Positions 6,291 through 7,244 of a stretch of 7,244 nucleotides of DNA are shown piece by piece (positions within the stretch are counted from its first letter, which is position 1; the number at the start of each line of letters is the position of its first letter). The notes beneath the pieces are model-generated. The model ran no database searches, had not been told where the DNA came from, and worked only from the letters and a program-made list of their open reading frames with translations. The position numbers were made by a program, and so were the translations under genes. This stretch comes from Clostridia bacterium (GTDB lineage Bacteria > Bacillota > Clostridia > Saccharofermentanales > UBA5734): contig RZZF01000092.1 in assembly GCA_009929975.1 (NCBI GenBank), positions 1-7,244 on the forward strand. The letters run 5' to 3'.

Positions 6291-6440
6291 ATGCTGGAAA
6301 CACTGCAACAGGCACCGCTGCTGACTCAGGGACTGTTCGTCGCCGGAGTCGGACTGGTTGGTGTTTTTCTCTCACTCGTCCTGTTCTTTTTCACCATCAA
6401 ACTGCTGCAGGCCTTCAAAGGCCGCGGTTCAGCTGAATAA
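6291..6440 (+). CDS. Minimal sodium-pump decarboxylase gamma subunit (OadG-like)
   Basis: A 49-residue protein with one hydrophobic membrane helix (about residues 14-41), a short polar N-terminus and a basic tail ending KGRGSAE. This matches the core of the OadG/gamma family, a single-span protein that holds the alpha/biotin part to the membrane beta subunit. Family members are usually about 80-120 residues with a Pro/Ala-rich cytoplasmic tail, and that tail is missing here. AAAGGAG lies nine bases before the ATG at 6291. Position directly after the beta subunit supports the call. The sequence is short enough that the assignment rests on context as much as on similarity. Confidence 0.75.
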   Translation: MLETLQQAPLLTQGLFVAGVGLVGVFLSLVLFFFTIKLLQAFKGRGSAE

Positions 6441-6445
6441 GCGCG

Positions 6446-6712
6446 ATGGCGACAACACGCAAAACGACGCGCAAGCCAGCCGCAGGCACACGACGGGGCC
6501 GGCGGCACCGGGGACTGCTCAGCAATTTCCTGACGCTGGTCAGTCTCACTTTTTTCGGCCGGATGCTGATGATCACGCTGCTGGGCGCAGTCATCCTCAG
6601 TCTCAACCTTCTGGTCAGCGGGAATCAGTTTGATCTTTTTTTCCTGATCACCGGTCTTGAACTGATCGGTGTCGCCATTTTCTTCTGGCTGCGTTTTCTG
6701 CTTAAGAAATAA
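6446..6712 (+). CDS. Small unrecognised membrane protein with two predicted helices and a basic N-terminus
   Basis: I do not recognise this 88-residue protein. The first 22 residues are very rich in Lys and Arg (including TRRGRRHRG), followed by two hydrophobic segments at about 39-57 and 63-81, with a short polar turn SGNQFD between and LLKK at the end. This suggests a hairpin membrane protein with both ends in the cytoplasm by the positive-inside rule. The start at 6446 is only five bases after the gamma stop and has no Shine-Dalgarno match, so translational coupling to the upstream gene is likely. An accessory pump subunit is possible from position alone. Continued frame, membrane pattern and tight spacing make a real gene likely. 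Confidence 0.68.
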   Translation: MATTRKTTRKPAAGTRRGRRHRGLLSNFLTLVSLTFFGRMLMITLLGAVILSLNLLVSGNQFDLFFLITGLELIGVAIFFWLRFLLKK

Positions 6713-6735
6713 ATCATCAAACGGGAGGATCCATC

Positions 6736-7244
6736 ATGCCCCTTGACGGTATCACCGCTAAATGTTTAGCGGCTGAACTGAACTCGAGTCTGCGCGACGC
6801 GCGGGTCGACAAGATCCATCAGCCGGACCGGCACGACATTGTGCTGCTGCTCCGTCTGGAATCAAGCAATGTCCGCCTGCTGCTCTCCGCCAATCCGTCC
6901 TCCCCCCGGCTTCACCTGACCGAAGCAGCCCGCCGCAATCCCAGTCAGCCGCCCATGTTCTGCATGCTGCTGCGCAAACATCTGTCCGGAGCCCGTCTGC
7001 TGGAAATCAGCACACCGGATTATGAGCGGATCTTCAATCTGCGCTTCATGACGATCAACGAGATGGGCGATCGTCTGGAAAAGCGACTGGTTGTTGAGAT
7101 CATGGGCCGGCACAGCAACATCATCCTCTTGAACCAGGACAACCGGATCCATGACGCCATCCTGCACATCGACCAGTCGATCAGCCGCCTGCGCGAAATC
7201 ATGCCAGCACGCACCTATGATCTACCCCAAAACCAGAATAAACC
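6736..7244 (+). CDS. rqcH: RqcH/NFACT ribosome-associated quality-control protein, N-terminal part (truncated by window edge)
   Basis: The open frame gives 169 residues before the window ends; full proteins are about 560-590. RqcH (YloA, also annotated fibronectin-binding protein FbpA/PavA) binds stalled 50S-peptidyl-tRNA complexes and recruits Ala-tRNA to add alanine tails. The NFACT-N domain is unmistakable: DGI at 4-6, RVDKIHQPDRHDI at 23-35, LLLSANPSSPRLHLTE at 48-63, PPMFCMLLRKHLSG at 72-85 and VEIMGRHSNIILLN at 120-133. The functionally important Asp-Arg pair of B. subtilis (D97, R98) aligns without gaps to E97, R98. GGGAGG lies seven bases before the ATG at 6736, and the preceding gene ends 23 bases upstream, so it may be read as part of the decarboxylase cluster, a link with no obvious functional logic. 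Confidence 0.95.
   Translation, partial: MPLDGITAKCLAAELNSSLRDARVDKIHQPDRHDIVLLLRLESSNVRLLLSANPSSPRLHLTEAARRNPSQPPMFCMLLRKHLSGARLLEISTPDYERIFNLRFMTINEMGDRLEKRLVVEIMGRHSNIILLNQDNRIHDAILHIDQSISRLREIMPARTYDLPQNQNK

Overview
The window looks like chromosomal DNA from a moderately GC-rich, probably anaerobic member of the Bacillota (Clostridia-like). This is an inference from three things. Shine-Dalgarno sites are strong (GGAGG or GGGAGG). The gene set includes ComEC, YsxC, RqcH/NFACT and a sodium-pump decarboxylase. The long PRPP-synthetase-type proteins are of a kind I know from Lachnospiraceae and related Clostridia. No mobile element, CRISPR array, tRNA or rRNA is visible. Coding density is high and no gene-free stretch reaches 300 bases.

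Left part (1-2303, minus strand): the N-terminal two thirds or so of comEC, the DNA-uptake channel, runs off the left edge. Upstream of it in the same direction is ysxC/engB, a GTPase for large-subunit ribosome assembly. The 115-base gap between them holds a weak hairpin and a T-run.

Centre (2304-4958, plus strand): a 151-base divergent region carries a clear SigA-type promoter (TTCACA, 17 bases, TATAAT). It also carries two GTTC/GAAC inverted repeats centred exactly 60 bases apart, one of which overlaps the -35 box. The promoter drives two tandem paralogues of the long (about 400-residue) ribose-phosphate pyrophosphokinase family. The second copy looks like the family consensus. The first has diverged at the flexible-loop lysine and in the PRPP loop, so it may be a regulatory or specialised subunit.

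Right part (4959-7244, plus strand): a second promoter (TTTACC, 17 bases, TATAAT) precedes a closely spaced run of four genes. These are the beta subunit of a sodium-translocating decarboxylase, a minimal gamma subunit of 49 residues, an unrecognised 88-residue protein with two predicted membrane segments and a very basic N-terminus, and the start of rqcH (NFACT ribosome quality control), cut by the right edge. The carboxyltransferase and biotin-carrier partners of the pump are not in this window.

Nothing here is an obvious new defence or mobile system. The most interesting points are the asymmetric PRPP-synthetase pair with its palindromic promoter region, and the small unknown membrane protein in the sodium-pump cluster.
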